In this document: positions 16,709 to 26,269 of the stretch, in pieces
How positions within the stretch are numbered: the first letter of the stretch is position 1
How the letters are laid out: each line of letters begins with the position of its first letter
DNA from: Lachnospiraceae bacterium
GTDB taxonomy: Bacteria; Bacillota; Clostridia; Lachnospirales; Lachnospiraceae
DNA: 49,351 bases
Assembly (NCBI GenBank): GCA_024403485.1
Contig: JAKSRT010000004.1
Location: forward strand, 1-49,351
Direction: 5' to 3'
Notes under the pieces: generated by a model
Told to the model about the DNA's origin: nothing
What the model saw: the letters and a program-made list of their open reading frames with translations, nothing else
Databases searched by the model: none
Translations under genes and position numbers: made by a program

Positions 16709-18214
16709 TTATTCTTTATATACAGGGAAATTGAACTCCTCATTTTTCTCCAAAGTCTCAATAATCTTAACATCCATATATTTGGTGGTCAAGCCGTGGA
16801 AATATGCCGCGCGAGCTATAACCTCATTGCATTTTACAGTGTTTTCCGGCAGTTCAGGATTGTGAGAAATTGGTATATATACCTCGCAGTATGTTTCACC
16901 TTTTTGGTCGGCCTCAACTATCTGATCGATAATATCATTACATATGTCCTTAATGATTGGAGTGTAATATACATCTCTGTAATTTTCCTTGGTCACTACA
17001 AATACAGAACTTAAAACAAATAATGCAATCGGAACACCAATGAAAAACTGCGGAACGTTTTTCATGATGTAACCTGTTGAGACAATAAATATTAGTATTT
17101 CAAAGAATGGAACAGCCCATAAAGCTGCACAGTTTTGAGCGCTGGCCGGTGAGACTCTTGCGCAAAGAAGAAAATCAAATATAAATGTCAGTAATAAGCT
17201 GAACAGGGTTTTCCACTGGTAACTTATAAAGGAATGATCTTTTTCATTTCTCTTTACAGCTCTGTATATCCAAATAACCCATGCAACAAATAAACTGCCA
17301 AATACTAAAAGAAGAAACAGCTTATTCATTCCGAGAATTGAATTGATATATATTGCCCAGGTTTCCTTAATTTTAATTTCGGTTCCACCTGCCACAGCTC
17401 TGTCTCCGCAAGCTTCCAATATCGCAGAGCAAAACCACATCAGAAGAATCAAAAGATAGGTATAATTATCTTTAACATACTCTGATACAAATTTAATGAA
17501 GCCTTTCTTTTCGCTGTTTCTTATCTGTATATATAATTTTTCTACCAAAATCGATCCAACAAAAGCAGCTCCTATTATGCTGTGGAATAGGTTTGAATTA
17601 ATGCATAAATAAATGAATAAAAGAAGGATTCCGTTTGCATATATCTTTTTTCTGTTAAACCATTCAAATTTTTCAATTTCAAAAAGAACAAATACCAGAA
17701 TTGCATTAAATAAGCCAGGAACTACATAGTTAAATATTGCATTTGTATTGCTGGCATAAAACATACTTGAAAAAGAAAACTTCAAATTATAATACGGCAT
17801 AAAAAACATTAGTAGGACAACTATAACCAGACCAGATATTATGCCCGCGGACAAACCATAATGCTTTTTCAGCCATCCGGCCACATACCCCATCAATATG
17901 GTAGTAAACAAACTTAATACAATACCGAAAACCTTAGCCATAGAGCCAATGTAATCACCGGTAATCGGATAAACAATATCAACTGCTATCTCTGCCGAAG
18001 CAGGAAGCAATACCTCCGGAAGAATTTTGGTAGGATTAAAATAATGAGTAGAAGGTATTCCGATCCGATTGTAGGATATATAAACCCAGTCATCCAGTTG
18101 ATAAACATACATAGGATGCACGTTGCAGAAAAATATTATCAGTACTGCAAATACAAAAAGTATGGTCAATAATGAAATAACAAAATCTTTACTCTTAAGT
18201 TTTTCTTTTATCAT
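16709..18214 (-). CDS. GT-C-like polytopic membrane protein, tandem paralogue B
   Basis: A 501-residue protein with about eleven hydrophobic spans and a soluble C-terminal tail (about 415-501). After the first span comes an acidic extracytoplasmic loop HPMYVYQLDDWVYIS (about 33-47). An Asp-Asp pair in the first loop is the hallmark of GT-C glycosyltransferases that use polyprenyl-phosphate sugars. It is clearly homologous along its length to the preceding gene: shared features are NRIGIP, NPTKILPE, YPITGDYI, NAIFNYVVPGLFN, the KENYRDVY stretch and a closing FNFPVYKE-type tail. AGGAG 6 bases upstream overlaps the end of the paralogue, with a 3-base gap. Function as a glycosyltransferase is inference; no named family was recognised with certainty. 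Confidence 0.72.
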   Translation of the reverse strand: MIKEKLKSKDFVISLLTILFVFAVLIIFFCNVHPMYVYQLDDWVYISYNRIGIPSTHYFNPTKILPEVLLPASAEIAVDIVYPITGDYIGSMAKVFGIVLSLFTTILMGYVAGWLKKHYGLSAGIISGLVIVVLLMFFMPYYNLKFSFSSMFYASNTNAIFNYVVPGLFNAILVFVLFEIEKFEWFNRKKIYANGILLLFIYLCINSNLFHSIIGAAFVGSILVEKLYIQIRNSEKKGFIKFVSEYVKDNYTYLLILLMWFCSAILEACGDRAVAGGTEIKIKETWAIYINSILGMNKLFLLLVFGSLFVAWVIWIYRAVKRNEKDHSFISYQWKTLFSLLLTFIFDFLLCARVSPASAQNCAALWAVPFFEILIFIVSTGYIMKNVPQFFIGVPIALFVLSSVFVVTKENYRDVYYTPIIKDICNDIIDQIVEADQKGETYCEVYIPISHNPELPENTVKCNEVIARAAYFHGLTTKYMDVKIIETLEKNEEFNFPVYKE

Positions 18215-18217
18215 TTA

Positions 18218-19729
18218 CTACTCCTCAGGATATCCGAACTCCGCATTTTTTTCTTCGCTTGGTACAAGAATTACTTCCATTTCCGAATTGATAATGCCAT
18301 GTTGAAACAGGGTTTTGTATATTCTCTCACCCCCATAAGACAAAACAATAGGCCATTCCGGATTAATATGTTTTGGTACATATACCTCAACATATGTATC
18401 TCCGTTCTTTTCGGCTTCAATTATCTGCGAAACAATATCATCATCTATCCTTTTAATCTTTGAAGGTGTATACGTATCTTTATAATTATTTTTTGTTATC
18501 ACGAAAACAGAAATAAGCACAAATGCCAAAAGAGGGAATGTCATACCTACCCATTCAAATGAGCTGACAATGTATCCGATGCATAAAAACATAATAATCA
18601 CCAGATAAAAAACGATTCCCCAGTTTACCGAAGAGTTTCGTATGTATCCGGGAGCCAACTTTGAACTTACCAGCACCAGATAAACGGTAACGAGAATGAG
18701 TGAAAATACATTTCTCAAAAGAAGAACCACATATTCCCGATCCTTTTCTTGCACATTTTTTTGAACAACACGTCGAAACAAATAAGTCGCCAACCCCGCA
18801 GTCACACATGACAAAAGCATCAGCCAAAATATTTTATTGATTTCCTTTAGCCCTGTTATCAGGTTTCTTATGGTTTCACCCACCGAGCCATAGGATGTAT
18901 CGATTGCCCAACCGGCCCGTCTGCCGTTTCCCTCCAAATAAAGTGCTAAGAACCAGCACATCAAAATTCCCAAATATACTGCATTTTCCTTAATGAATCT
19001 CAATATTACTTTGTGTAACTTTTCTTTTTTTAGGAGTTTTAAAAGAAGACTTATCAATCTAAAAAACAGCAGTGACCCCACAAAACTCATAAAAATAATG
19101 CTGCTTGTAAGGCTTGAAAAAATACATAAATAAACCAAAAGAACTACTATGGAATTCTTTACAACATGTTTTGAGTCAAACCAGTTCATCTCCTCGTCAT
19201 TCCATATTATAAAAAGAAGAATTCCGTTAAATACATTAGGAACAATGTAATTAAACAATGCATTTACTCCACCACCATAAAACATATGCGAGTACATATA
19301 TTCCTGAGTATAGTATGGAGTAAACATCGTAATAGTTAAGAAAATCAAGAGAAAACAATAGTTAATCAAAGATAATGAAAATTTGTTCTTTATTATTATT
19401 GAAAAAAATACTAAAAAAACAGTAAAAAGAACACTCACAAAAATTCCCGTTGCAAATGCAATCGACTGAATGTAATCGCCTGTAAAAGGATAAATTACCG
19501 TTGCACCAATCTCACCGATAAGCGGCAACAAGCATTCGGGTAATACTTTGGTCGGGTTCCATGCATTAGGCATAGGAATGCCCAAACGGTTATTAGATAT
19601 ATATGTCCAATCATCTGTATCATAAATATACAAAGGATGTGCCCAAAGAAAAAAAACGGCCATACATATAAGTAATGCGATAAATGCCATGCGATATACA
19701 GTTTTTTCCTTTAGCGGCCTGTTTTCCAT
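18218..19729 (-). CDS. GT-C-like polytopic membrane protein, tandem paralogue A
   Basis: A 503-residue protein with about eleven hydrophobic spans and a soluble tail of some 90 residues (EVYVPKHINPEWP and following). The first loop reads HPLYIYDTDDWTYIS, with the acidic pair expected in GT-C enzymes. It matches the following gene over the whole length, most strongly in the first 100 residues and the tail, so the pair arose by duplication. It lies 9 bases after the Alg13-like gene, with AGGA 7 bases before the ATG. Possible roles are transfer of a side-branch sugar outside the membrane or a polymerase/ligase-like function. The sequence does not decide between them. Confidence 0.72.
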   Translation of the reverse strand: MENRPLKEKTVYRMAFIALLICMAVFFLWAHPLYIYDTDDWTYISNNRLGIPMPNAWNPTKVLPECLLPLIGEIGATVIYPFTGDYIQSIAFATGIFVSVLFTVFLVFFSIIIKNKFSLSLINYCFLLIFLTITMFTPYYTQEYMYSHMFYGGGVNALFNYIVPNVFNGILLFIIWNDEEMNWFDSKHVVKNSIVVLLVYLCIFSSLTSSIIFMSFVGSLLFFRLISLLLKLLKKEKLHKVILRFIKENAVYLGILMCWFLALYLEGNGRRAGWAIDTSYGSVGETIRNLITGLKEINKIFWLMLLSCVTAGLATYLFRRVVQKNVQEKDREYVVLLLRNVFSLILVTVYLVLVSSKLAPGYIRNSSVNWGIVFYLVIIMFLCIGYIVSSFEWVGMTFPLLAFVLISVFVITKNNYKDTYTPSKIKRIDDDIVSQIIEAEKNGDTYVEVYVPKHINPEWPIVLSYGGERIYKTLFQHGIINSEMEVILVPSEEKNAEFGYPEE

Positions 19730-19738
19730 TACAAAATC

Positions 19739-20239
19739 CTATTCACCAATCAATTTTGATACAATCTCTTCAAATCTTGAATTAAAGGAAGCATTGTTGC
19801 TTTCAAATTTTCCGGTTCTAAGCGAAACGATTTCTGCATAATTTTGAATCGTTTCTTTAAGTTTGGAAATATCTTCCACCAATATAATATTCCCGTATTT
19901 TTCTTCCACTGCGGTGCAAAACTGTACTTGATGATCATTCACATGTTCATTAAACGCAGCTTTTCTCGGAACAACTATAGGAATTTTTCCAACCTGAAGG
20001 GCCGCGATAAAACTGGCCGGGCCTCCATGAGTGATTATAATATCCGCTTGCGATACTAATTTGCTCATTTCTTCATATCCGAACAGTTTCTGCCATTTAC
20101 AGGACTTTGGTACATAATCACTAAAGCCACTCTGAACAACAACTTCATCACTAATCTCACCCGAAGTTTTCAATTCATCTATGCACTCTATTAATCTGTT
20201 AAACTGCTGCTCGTGGGTTCCCACCGTAACAAAAATCAT
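19739..20239 (-). CDS. Alg13/PssE-type catalytic subunit of a split glycosyltransferase
   Basis: A 166-residue protein equal to the C-terminal half of a GT28-like enzyme. MIFVTVGTHEQQFNRLI opens it. HGG at 71-73 and NEHVNDHQ at about 97-104 form the UDP-sugar pocket, as in Alg13, PssE and the Cps14G group. These work only with a membrane-bound Alg14-like partner, which is encoded immediately upstream (24-base gap). Together they add a sugar to the polyprenyl-diphosphate-linked first sugar on the cytoplasmic side. GAGG lies 7 bases before the start. Donor specificity (Gal, GlcNAc or glucuronic acid in known members) is not readable. Confidence 0.88.
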   Translation of the reverse strand: MIFVTVGTHEQQFNRLIECIDELKTSGEISDEVVVQSGFSDYVPKSCKWQKLFGYEEMSKLVSQADIIITHGGPASFIAALQVGKIPIVVPRKAAFNEHVNDHQVQFCTAVEEKYGNIILVEDISKLKETIQNYAEIVSLRTGKFESNNASFNSRFEEIVSKLIGE

Positions 20240-20263
20240 ATACTGCCTCTCAAACTGTTATCA

Positions 20264-20725
20264 TTAAAAAATGCTTCCAAGATTTTCGGCCTTCTTATAA
20301 ACCTTTTTCATTTCATCCCATTGAACAATAAATTTATCCGTTACCGGATATACCATCTTTCCGGTCATGGTAGGACGGTCAATGCGGTCAAAAACCTCAA
20401 TATATACGGTTTTAGCACCATATAGCTTTCCGACGTAAAAGAAAGGAACAGCCACTGCGGCTCCTGATGAAATAATAATATCCGGTCTCTCTTTCTTTAT
20501 CAGTTTAAACGCCAGCTTAGTATTAATAATAAGTGCTTTCAGGCTTCTGTTAGTGGGAAAATAACAAGGATACATCACTTCATCCTTAAGGACACTTCTT
20601 GCATCTTCTTTATCAAAAGTAACCCAGAATCTTTCCTTGTTTTCCCAAAAAGGTTTAAGCATATACAAATGAGTCAAATGTCCGCCCGATGAACCCACCA
20701 GGCAGACTTTAATTTTTTTATCCAT
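20264..20725 (-). CDS. Alg14/PssD-type membrane subunit of a split glycosyltransferase
   Basis: A 153-residue protein from ATG 20725. The family start is MDKKIKVCLVGSSGGHL, with the GSSGGHL acceptor/partner-binding motif at 11-17. A hydrophobic stretch near 85-97 (IIISSGAAVAVPFFYVG) and the segment RPTMTGKMVYPVTDKFIVQW are typical of Alg14, PssD and the Cps14F group. It recruits the Alg13-like catalytic partner to the membrane. An upstream in-frame ATG at 20764 would add 13 residues without family support. The GGA spacing before 20725 is only fair, so the start is not certain. Confidence 0.85.
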   Translation of the reverse strand: MDKKIKVCLVGSSGGHLTHLYMLKPFWENKERFWVTFDKEDARSVLKDEVMYPCYFPTNRSLKALIINTKLAFKLIKKERPDIIISSGAAVAVPFFYVGKLYGAKTVYIEVFDRIDRPTMTGKMVYPVTDKFIVQWDEMKKVYKKAENLGSIF

Positions 20726-20784
20726 TATAGTATTCCGCATGAGCCAACCATAGTAACTTCCCATCGCTAACTCACATTTTATAA

Positions 20785-23574
20785 TTATTTTGATCCCTTA
20801 CGGCTAAGAACCACACCAATGGTTTTAATAAGAATTTTTATATCTTTTCTTACAGACCATCCATCAATATACTGCAGGTCTAGCTTAACGACCTCATCAA
20901 AATCTTCGATATCACTTCTGCCGCTTACTTGCCAAAGTCCAGTAAGCCCGGGTGTAAAGCTCATTCTTCTTCTGTAGTACGAACTGTACTGCTCATATTC
21001 CTCCACTGTGGGTGGTCTTGTTCCTACAAGGCTCATGTCTCCGATTAATACATTCCAGAACTGAGGAAGTTCATCAATACTTGTCTTTCTTATGAATTTT
21101 CCGACCTTTGTAATTCTGGGATCGTCATCCATTTTAAACATGGGACCGGACATTTTATTTTTTTCCATAAGCTCCTTCTTGCGTTCTTCGGCATCTTCAT
21201 ACATGGAACGGAATTTGTACATTTTGAAGCGTCTTCCGTTTCTACCGATTCTTGTCTGTGAAAAGAACACAGGTCCCTCTGAATCAAGCTTAATGGCCAA
21301 CGCAACGAAAGGAGTCACAACAATAAGAATAATTATTCCTACCAATCCACCTACAATATCCATCACACGCTTAATAATTCGCCTTCTGTAATCAATCATA
21401 TTCATGGAATATGTTACCACAGGCATTTCGGCAAAGCGCTCCATTGAGCTATACGGGGCATCCATTGAACGCACATCAACACAATTGTGAACTACAACAC
21501 CCATTGACAAAAATTCTTTGATTTCTGCTTCTATTTTCTCATCATTAGAATCTGCACAGTCAAAAATTACCGCGTCAAGAGTAGATTGTCTGCCTACCTC
21601 GGCAGCACTTTCAAGCTCAGCTATTATCGGAACTCCGCATACACTTTCACCCACCATATCACAATCGGTCAGAACAAGACCTATTATCTTATAGCTCCAC
21701 TCGCCGCCACGTTTTATATTATTAATAATCTTTTCTACTCTCTCTCTCGTGGACACAATCATTATTTTATCGCTTCCACCGGTGGACCAGTAATATGCTT
21801 TCATAACAGATCTGAAAATGCATCTTAGTACGAAAGTTAATATGCCGGTTATTACAATAAAGTATCCAAGCATCAGTCTTGAAAACTTCATTTCCATATC
21901 AAATATATAAATATATGCGCTTATGCCGATAAACAGAGTGAGTATATAGCGTACAACCTTAACTAACTCATCAAAAATACCACGTTTAAAAAAGTTTTTA
22001 TATCCGGCTGAAATCAAATCATAAATAATGCTACCTGCCAAACACAGCATCAAAATTTCAAACCATTTTCCTCTTTCACGTATAGCATTTCCTTCTGTCC
22101 AAAATCTTAAATAACATGCCGCAACATAGGCAAATGTTGCCGAAAACAGGTTAATCACTATAAATCCGTATGTTTCAATCGTCTGATTCTTTTTATTGTA
22201 GGAATTCATTTCCTCATCAGTCTCCTCAGATTCACCTATTTCTTCAAATAAAACTTTACTAATGTATATAAGCGGAACATTCCATAATACACTTAGTGGA
22301 AATTGTTCCAAAAATCCGTATACCGCCATCGCAGTCAATGCAAGAGCTCCAAATGTGTTCTTTTTCCGAACGCAGTGCCAAATTGCTGCCGAGTATGCCA
22401 CCAAAAAGACTACCGTTATTATCCAACCGTAATTATATGCAGAATGAAAGTAAACACTGTCAAAAGTCTCTCTTATCTTATTCCCGATAAGCCCTATTCC
22501 TGTTCTGTCGTAAAATATTCTTGTATGGTGAAAACGCCCTGTAAAACTTCTGTGAATATTCGTTAATACTCTTGTTCTGATTTTTTGACTGTTTAAAGCA
22601 AGCCACGAAAACCATATGGTGCCTCCAATCATTGCAGGAGCTACCATATCACAGGCAAAGCCATATATTTTCTTATATTTTCCTGCGGTAAATCTTAAAA
22701 ATAGCACAATAAAAACCAGTGCACATACAGCAATTACAATCGATTTAAGTATCAGCTGAAAAAAAGCCACGCCGTCAATATCACTCTGTCGATTCTTTTC
22801 CATGTAGAAATAAGTTTTCGATAGTAACGCCGTAAGAATATATGTTACTATCATTAGCACATAAGGCGTAAAGGAACAAAACCTTAAAAACTCAACTCCG
22901 ATTTTTGTTTTCCTAAGAATGTAATGCAATGCAAGTAAGAAACAAAAACCAAGCCATATAGCAAAGCCGGTTCGACAATACAAATACTTATACGCGACTG
23001 CAAAAAAAGTTGTAAAAAGGACATACCAATACCATTTTGCTTTCTCTCTGTATACTATGAAAAACAACATCGCTATGACTATCATATTTCCGTACAACAT
23101 GTTTGCACTGTAAAAACCATAGCATTTTACTTCGGTGAGTCCGACATATATTCCCTCTTTAGGTATCTCGATTATCTCATTTTCAACTACACCGGTAATA
23201 GCAAGAAGCACTCTAAAAACCGTTAATGGTAATTTTGTCCACAACGACAGCTTGAGCGTTTTTGTAATGTCCACATTTTTAGCTCCTATAACTGCCATAT
23301 ATGTAACAATGAGAGTTCTTTCACCATTGATTAGAAAATTGACTATCAGCAGAACCCCAATCAAAACCATCCAGGTGATCTCTTTTAGGCTGTAGTCGGT
23401 AATAACCACTTTTACACCCAAAAGGAGAGTTACCACCGCAAAACAGATTAGGTATATTTTATCTTCAGAGGTGATACCAAAAGACATCAATCCACCCATC
23501 ACAATAATAAAGGGAAGATAGAACCACTCCTGATAATCACCCAAACGCTTTCTAAAATCCAATAGCTTGTTCAT
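20785..23574 (-). CDS. Fusion of a Wzy-like polymerase with a WbaP-like polyprenyl phosphoglycosyl transferase
   Basis: A 929-residue protein in one open frame. Residues 1-445 are polytopic and Wzy-like: about ten hydrophobic spans and a late loop with SFTGRFHH at 343-350 and FDSVYFHSAYNYGW, as in repeat-unit polymerases. After an acidic linker (446-455), residues 456-929 are a full-length WbaP/EpsE-type enzyme: four hydrophobic spans, a nucleotide-fold domain (about 600-720) and the catalytic module with KFRSM at 787-791, DPRITKVG at 818-825 and the Asp834-Glu835 dyad in IDELPQ. The second half would transfer a sugar phosphate to undecaprenyl phosphate; the first would polymerise finished units. 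Met456 (22209) could be an internal start, but the nearest good GAGGAG lies too far upstream. GGAGAG precedes the main start. Confidence 0.88.
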   Translation of the reverse strand: MNKLLDFRKRLGDYQEWFYLPFIIVMGGLMSFGITSEDKIYLICFAVVTLLLGVKVVITDYSLKEITWMVLIGVLLIVNFLINGERTLIVTYMAVIGAKNVDITKTLKLSLWTKLPLTVFRVLLAITGVVENEIIEIPKEGIYVGLTEVKCYGFYSANMLYGNMIVIAMLFFIVYREKAKWYWYVLFTTFFAVAYKYLYCRTGFAIWLGFCFLLALHYILRKTKIGVEFLRFCSFTPYVLMIVTYILTALLSKTYFYMEKNRQSDIDGVAFFQLILKSIVIAVCALVFIVLFLRFTAGKYKKIYGFACDMVAPAMIGGTIWFSWLALNSQKIRTRVLTNIHRSFTGRFHHTRIFYDRTGIGLIGNKIRETFDSVYFHSAYNYGWIITVVFLVAYSAAIWHCVRKKNTFGALALTAMAVYGFLEQFPLSVLWNVPLIYISKVLFEEIGESEETDEEMNSYNKKNQTIETYGFIVINLFSATFAYVAACYLRFWTEGNAIRERGKWFEILMLCLAGSIIYDLISAGYKNFFKRGIFDELVKVVRYILTLFIGISAYIYIFDMEMKFSRLMLGYFIVITGILTFVLRCIFRSVMKAYYWSTGGSDKIMIVSTRERVEKIINNIKRGGEWSYKIIGLVLTDCDMVGESVCGVPIIAELESAAEVGRQSTLDAVIFDCADSNDEKIEAEIKEFLSMGVVVHNCVDVRSMDAPYSSMERFAEMPVVTYSMNMIDYRRRIIKRVMDIVGGLVGIIILIVVTPFVALAIKLDSEGPVFFSQTRIGRNGRRFKMYKFRSMYEDAEERKKELMEKNKMSGPMFKMDDDPRITKVGKFIRKTSIDELPQFWNVLIGDMSLVGTRPPTVEEYEQYSSYYRRRMSFTPGLTGLWQVSGRSDIEDFDEVVKLDLQYIDGWSVRKDIKILIKTIGVVLSRKGSK

Positions 23575-23577
23575 TAA

Positions 23578-25113
23578 TTACTCTCCGTGCGATGCTTTGT
23601 CACCAAATCTACCTTTAATTAATCCAATATAATAACGCATTTCAGCGCTTCTTGCATAAAAGGCAAAGAAAACAATCTGGGATACCAAAACAGCCGCAAT
23701 TCCACCTGCAAAAAATCGTCCCCAGGGATTATAGTCGGCCAGAGTCATCTTAATTCCGCCTATGCCTAATATAGCTATGGAAAGAACCAAAAGGTGTGAA
23801 ACCGTTCCCCAAAGATATTTTGCAAAAGACATATCAAACAAGGGGCCGCACACATATTTAGGGTAACCATATAAGTATACCACAAGCGAGCTTACTATTG
23901 TACCGACAAATACACCTGCAACACCCAGATACATCGCAAGGACAATAGATACCGCCAGATTCAGCATCGCTTCAATCACAGGGACAAATCTGTCCTCATG
24001 GAAGATTCCCGCAGCTTCCTTAAAGGTGATTACGCTGGTTCTTACACCCTGAAGATAAAAATTATATACAAGTACAATCAGCACCGTCTCCGAAAATAGA
24101 AAACGTTCTCCCATCCAGAGTTCGATAAGCGGCTGCATAACGGCATACATACCAACCGCAGCAGTTCCAAAAAGCCAAAAATTTAAAAATTCGACCTTTT
24201 TAAACACATCTTTGTTTCTTTCCTTGCTGCTGTCCAACAAGAAGTTTCCCACGCTGTTTGAAAGAGTTTCAAACCCCTTATTAAACAAAGCAGAAATACC
24301 TGCAATCACCAAATAATAATTGGCATACAGGTTCATGGCTGTGATTCCCACAACACCCGTCAGCACAAGGCTGTCACTTCCGGTTACAATAAGTTTTCCT
24401 ATTTTATGAAGAAAAAGACCTTTAACCTTTTTAACAATGTCGTTCCGCACTTCACTGTCAAGTGGCTTAACGTTTTTCTCCGCAGTATAAGGATATTTAA
24501 CCCTAATATAAAGAGAAATAAGAATATTTGGAACAATCTTTCCCATACTCTTTATTATCAAGAATGCAATATAACTGTGAAAAGCAAGCAATACATAAAT
24601 CTGAAGCGCATTCTGCACCATATATACACAAAAATATATGGTGTCGGGAATGAAATTTACCATGTCTGCGTAAAGCATGGACTTTTTGTATCCAAGAAAA
24701 TAAGAGCATACACAGTCAAATATAAAAAGAACAAAAATCAGGTAGATATTTTCCTTAATCTTGGCTCCATCGGTAAGCAAAGGCAAAAAGAATGCAACCA
24801 CAACTCCTATGAGCAGCACAACCCCAGAAATGACCATATAGCTGTACTTATAAAACTTAAGAAGTGATTTGATCTTCTCAGAGTCCCTCTCTGCCATCGG
24901 ACGGTACATATGATAAATAATAGCCGTTCCGATTCCCAAATCTGTCATAGACATCATACTTATGATGCTTGAAAAAAGACCGTTTATTCCGTTGTAATCA
25001 TCTCCAAGTGACAAAACAAGAACTTTTTGCACCAGGAATGCCGTAACCAGCGGAATGGCATATGTAAAAAGGGCCACCGCCACATTCAGCATAGAACGAC
25101 GGGTTCTGTTCAT
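23578..25113 (-). CDS. Wzx-type flippase / polysaccharide export membrane protein (MOP superfamily)
   Basis: A 511-residue protein with about fourteen hydrophobic spans. The N-terminal pattern (FLVQKVLVLSLGDDYNGINGLFSSIISMMSMTDLGIG when read along residues 25-65) matches the oligosaccharide flippases of Firmicutes. It would flip undecaprenyl-diphosphate repeat units outward for the polymerase. I chose ATG 25113 because AGGAG lies 10 bases upstream; the longer frame begins with a TTG that is itself part of that ribosome binding site. It sits 3 bases before the polymerase-phosphoglycosyl transferase fusion gene, which fits a Wzx/Wzy pathway. No key residue is missing as far as can be seen. Confidence 0.88.
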   Translation of the reverse strand: MNRTRRSMLNVAVALFTYAIPLVTAFLVQKVLVLSLGDDYNGINGLFSSIISMMSMTDLGIGTAIIYHMYRPMAERDSEKIKSLLKFYKYSYMVISGVVLLIGVVVAFFLPLLTDGAKIKENIYLIFVLFIFDCVCSYFLGYKKSMLYADMVNFIPDTIYFCVYMVQNALQIYVLLAFHSYIAFLIIKSMGKIVPNILISLYIRVKYPYTAEKNVKPLDSEVRNDIVKKVKGLFLHKIGKLIVTGSDSLVLTGVVGITAMNLYANYYLVIAGISALFNKGFETLSNSVGNFLLDSSKERNKDVFKKVEFLNFWLFGTAAVGMYAVMQPLIELWMGERFLFSETVLIVLVYNFYLQGVRTSVITFKEAAGIFHEDRFVPVIEAMLNLAVSIVLAMYLGVAGVFVGTIVSSLVVYLYGYPKYVCGPLFDMSFAKYLWGTVSHLLVLSIAILGIGGIKMTLADYNPWGRFFAGGIAAVLVSQIVFFAFYARSAEMRYYIGLIKGRFGDKASHGE

Positions 25114-25131
25114 CAGGAAACATCTCCTCAA

Positions 25132-26241
25132 TTATGCTTCAAACAATTTTACAAATTCTTCTGTAATAACCGAAAGATTATACTGTTCAAATGTCTCTGT
25201 CGCTTCAGGCTGTTTTGAAGCAATTTCAATCTTTTCAATCCACTCTTTTACATCGTAAGGATCATCGACATAAACAGCCTTGCCGCCGGTAACTTCCATA
25301 AGACAGCTCTTTTTGGTCATTACCACGTTTTTCCCCTTACGCATTGCTTCTATAGGGGGCATTCCAAAGCCTTCAAAAATACTGGGAAAAAGAAAGAGTT
25401 TACAGTTTTCGTACAAACTGTCTCTCTCGGCATCCTTAACAAATCCGGTACATATTACATATTCGCTGATACCAAGTTCATCAACCAAAGCTTCAAGTTC
25501 CTGCTGTCTGCCTCCTACACCACTTAATACAAGGGGCTTTAGCAGGGGACTCTCTTCTTTTTTCAATTCTGCCAACACTTTTAAGACAGTATTCAAATTT
25601 TTGTGCGGCAAAACAGAGCTTACACAATAATAGTATTCTCCCTTTGTTATTTTAAGTCTTCCCGCAATGGAATCAAAATCCGCAACCTCTGCATCCGAAA
25701 TGATAGGGTCGTATATAGTCAGTATCCTGTCTTTCACGTAAGGATATCTTGTTATCAAATCCTCTTTACAATAATCGGATATGGTCACTACTTTCGAAGA
25801 AGTTTTGCATGCATATTTCCATTTATATTTAAGAAACAGCTTCTTAACAAAAGAAAAATACTCCGGGTAATGAAGTGCCTGAACATCGTGAATAACGGTT
25901 ATATACTTCATTTTTTTAGAAAAACTCAGTGGTTTACTGTAAACAGGGATAAACATTTTGTCTATCTTTTCGTCTTTTGCATATCTGTCGATATTAAGGT
26001 TTTCCCACAATATACGCTTCCACTGAACCGCACAGTTTACCGGACATTCTTTTATGGTTATGTTATTCTGTTTTAGCTTCGTATATTCCGTAAAAGTAGA
26101 CGCATTATCTTTAGCAGCAAAAAGAATATATTCATTTTTATCATCATAGGTTCCAAAGCCCGTAAGCAAATTACGCGTATATGACTCTGTTCCGCCACAT
26201 TTGCCGGGGCGCACCCATAAAAGATCGATTCCTATTTTCAT
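25132..26241 (-). CDS. Glycosyltransferase family 4 (retaining, GT-B)
   Basis: A 369-residue GT4 enzyme. The glycine-rich acceptor loop GKCGGTESYTRNLL is at 13-26, HDV at 118-120, CVSSVLPHKNLNTVL at about 206-220, and the EX7E donor motif is intact with Glu290 and Glu298 in EGFGMPPIE. It should add a sugar from a nucleotide donor to the lipid-linked repeat unit in the cytoplasm. It lies 28 bases after another glycosyltransferase gene and 18 bases before wzx. The ribosome binding site is weak (GGGTGTG). The donor sugar is unknown. Confidence 0.9.
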   Translation of the reverse strand: MKIGIDLLWVRPGKCGGTESYTRNLLTGFGTYDDKNEYILFAAKDNASTFTEYTKLKQNNITIKECPVNCAVQWKRILWENLNIDRYAKDEKIDKMFIPVYSKPLSFSKKMKYITVIHDVQALHYPEYFSFVKKLFLKYKWKYACKTSSKVVTISDYCKEDLITRYPYVKDRILTIYDPIISDAEVADFDSIAGRLKITKGEYYYCVSSVLPHKNLNTVLKVLAELKKEESPLLKPLVLSGVGGRQQELEALVDELGISEYVICTGFVKDAERDSLYENCKLFLFPSIFEGFGMPPIEAMRKGKNVVMTKKSCLMEVTGGKAVYVDDPYDVKEWIEKIEIASKQPEATETFEQYNLSVITEEFVKLFEA

Positions 26242-26269
26242 ATCACACCCAAAATTTCTTTCTTCAATA

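Noticed and set aside
15424-16773. Longer start of the Wzy-like protein at 16773
   Set aside because: It would overlap the previous gene by 65 bases, and the added residues are basic and unlike the family; a good ribosome binding site precedes ATG 16695.
22150-22209. Internal ATG 22209 as the true start of a separate WbaP-like gene
   Set aside because: The frame is open through the join, and the GAGGAG site is about 12 bases upstream, too far for a strong start. Kept only as a possible restart within the fusion.
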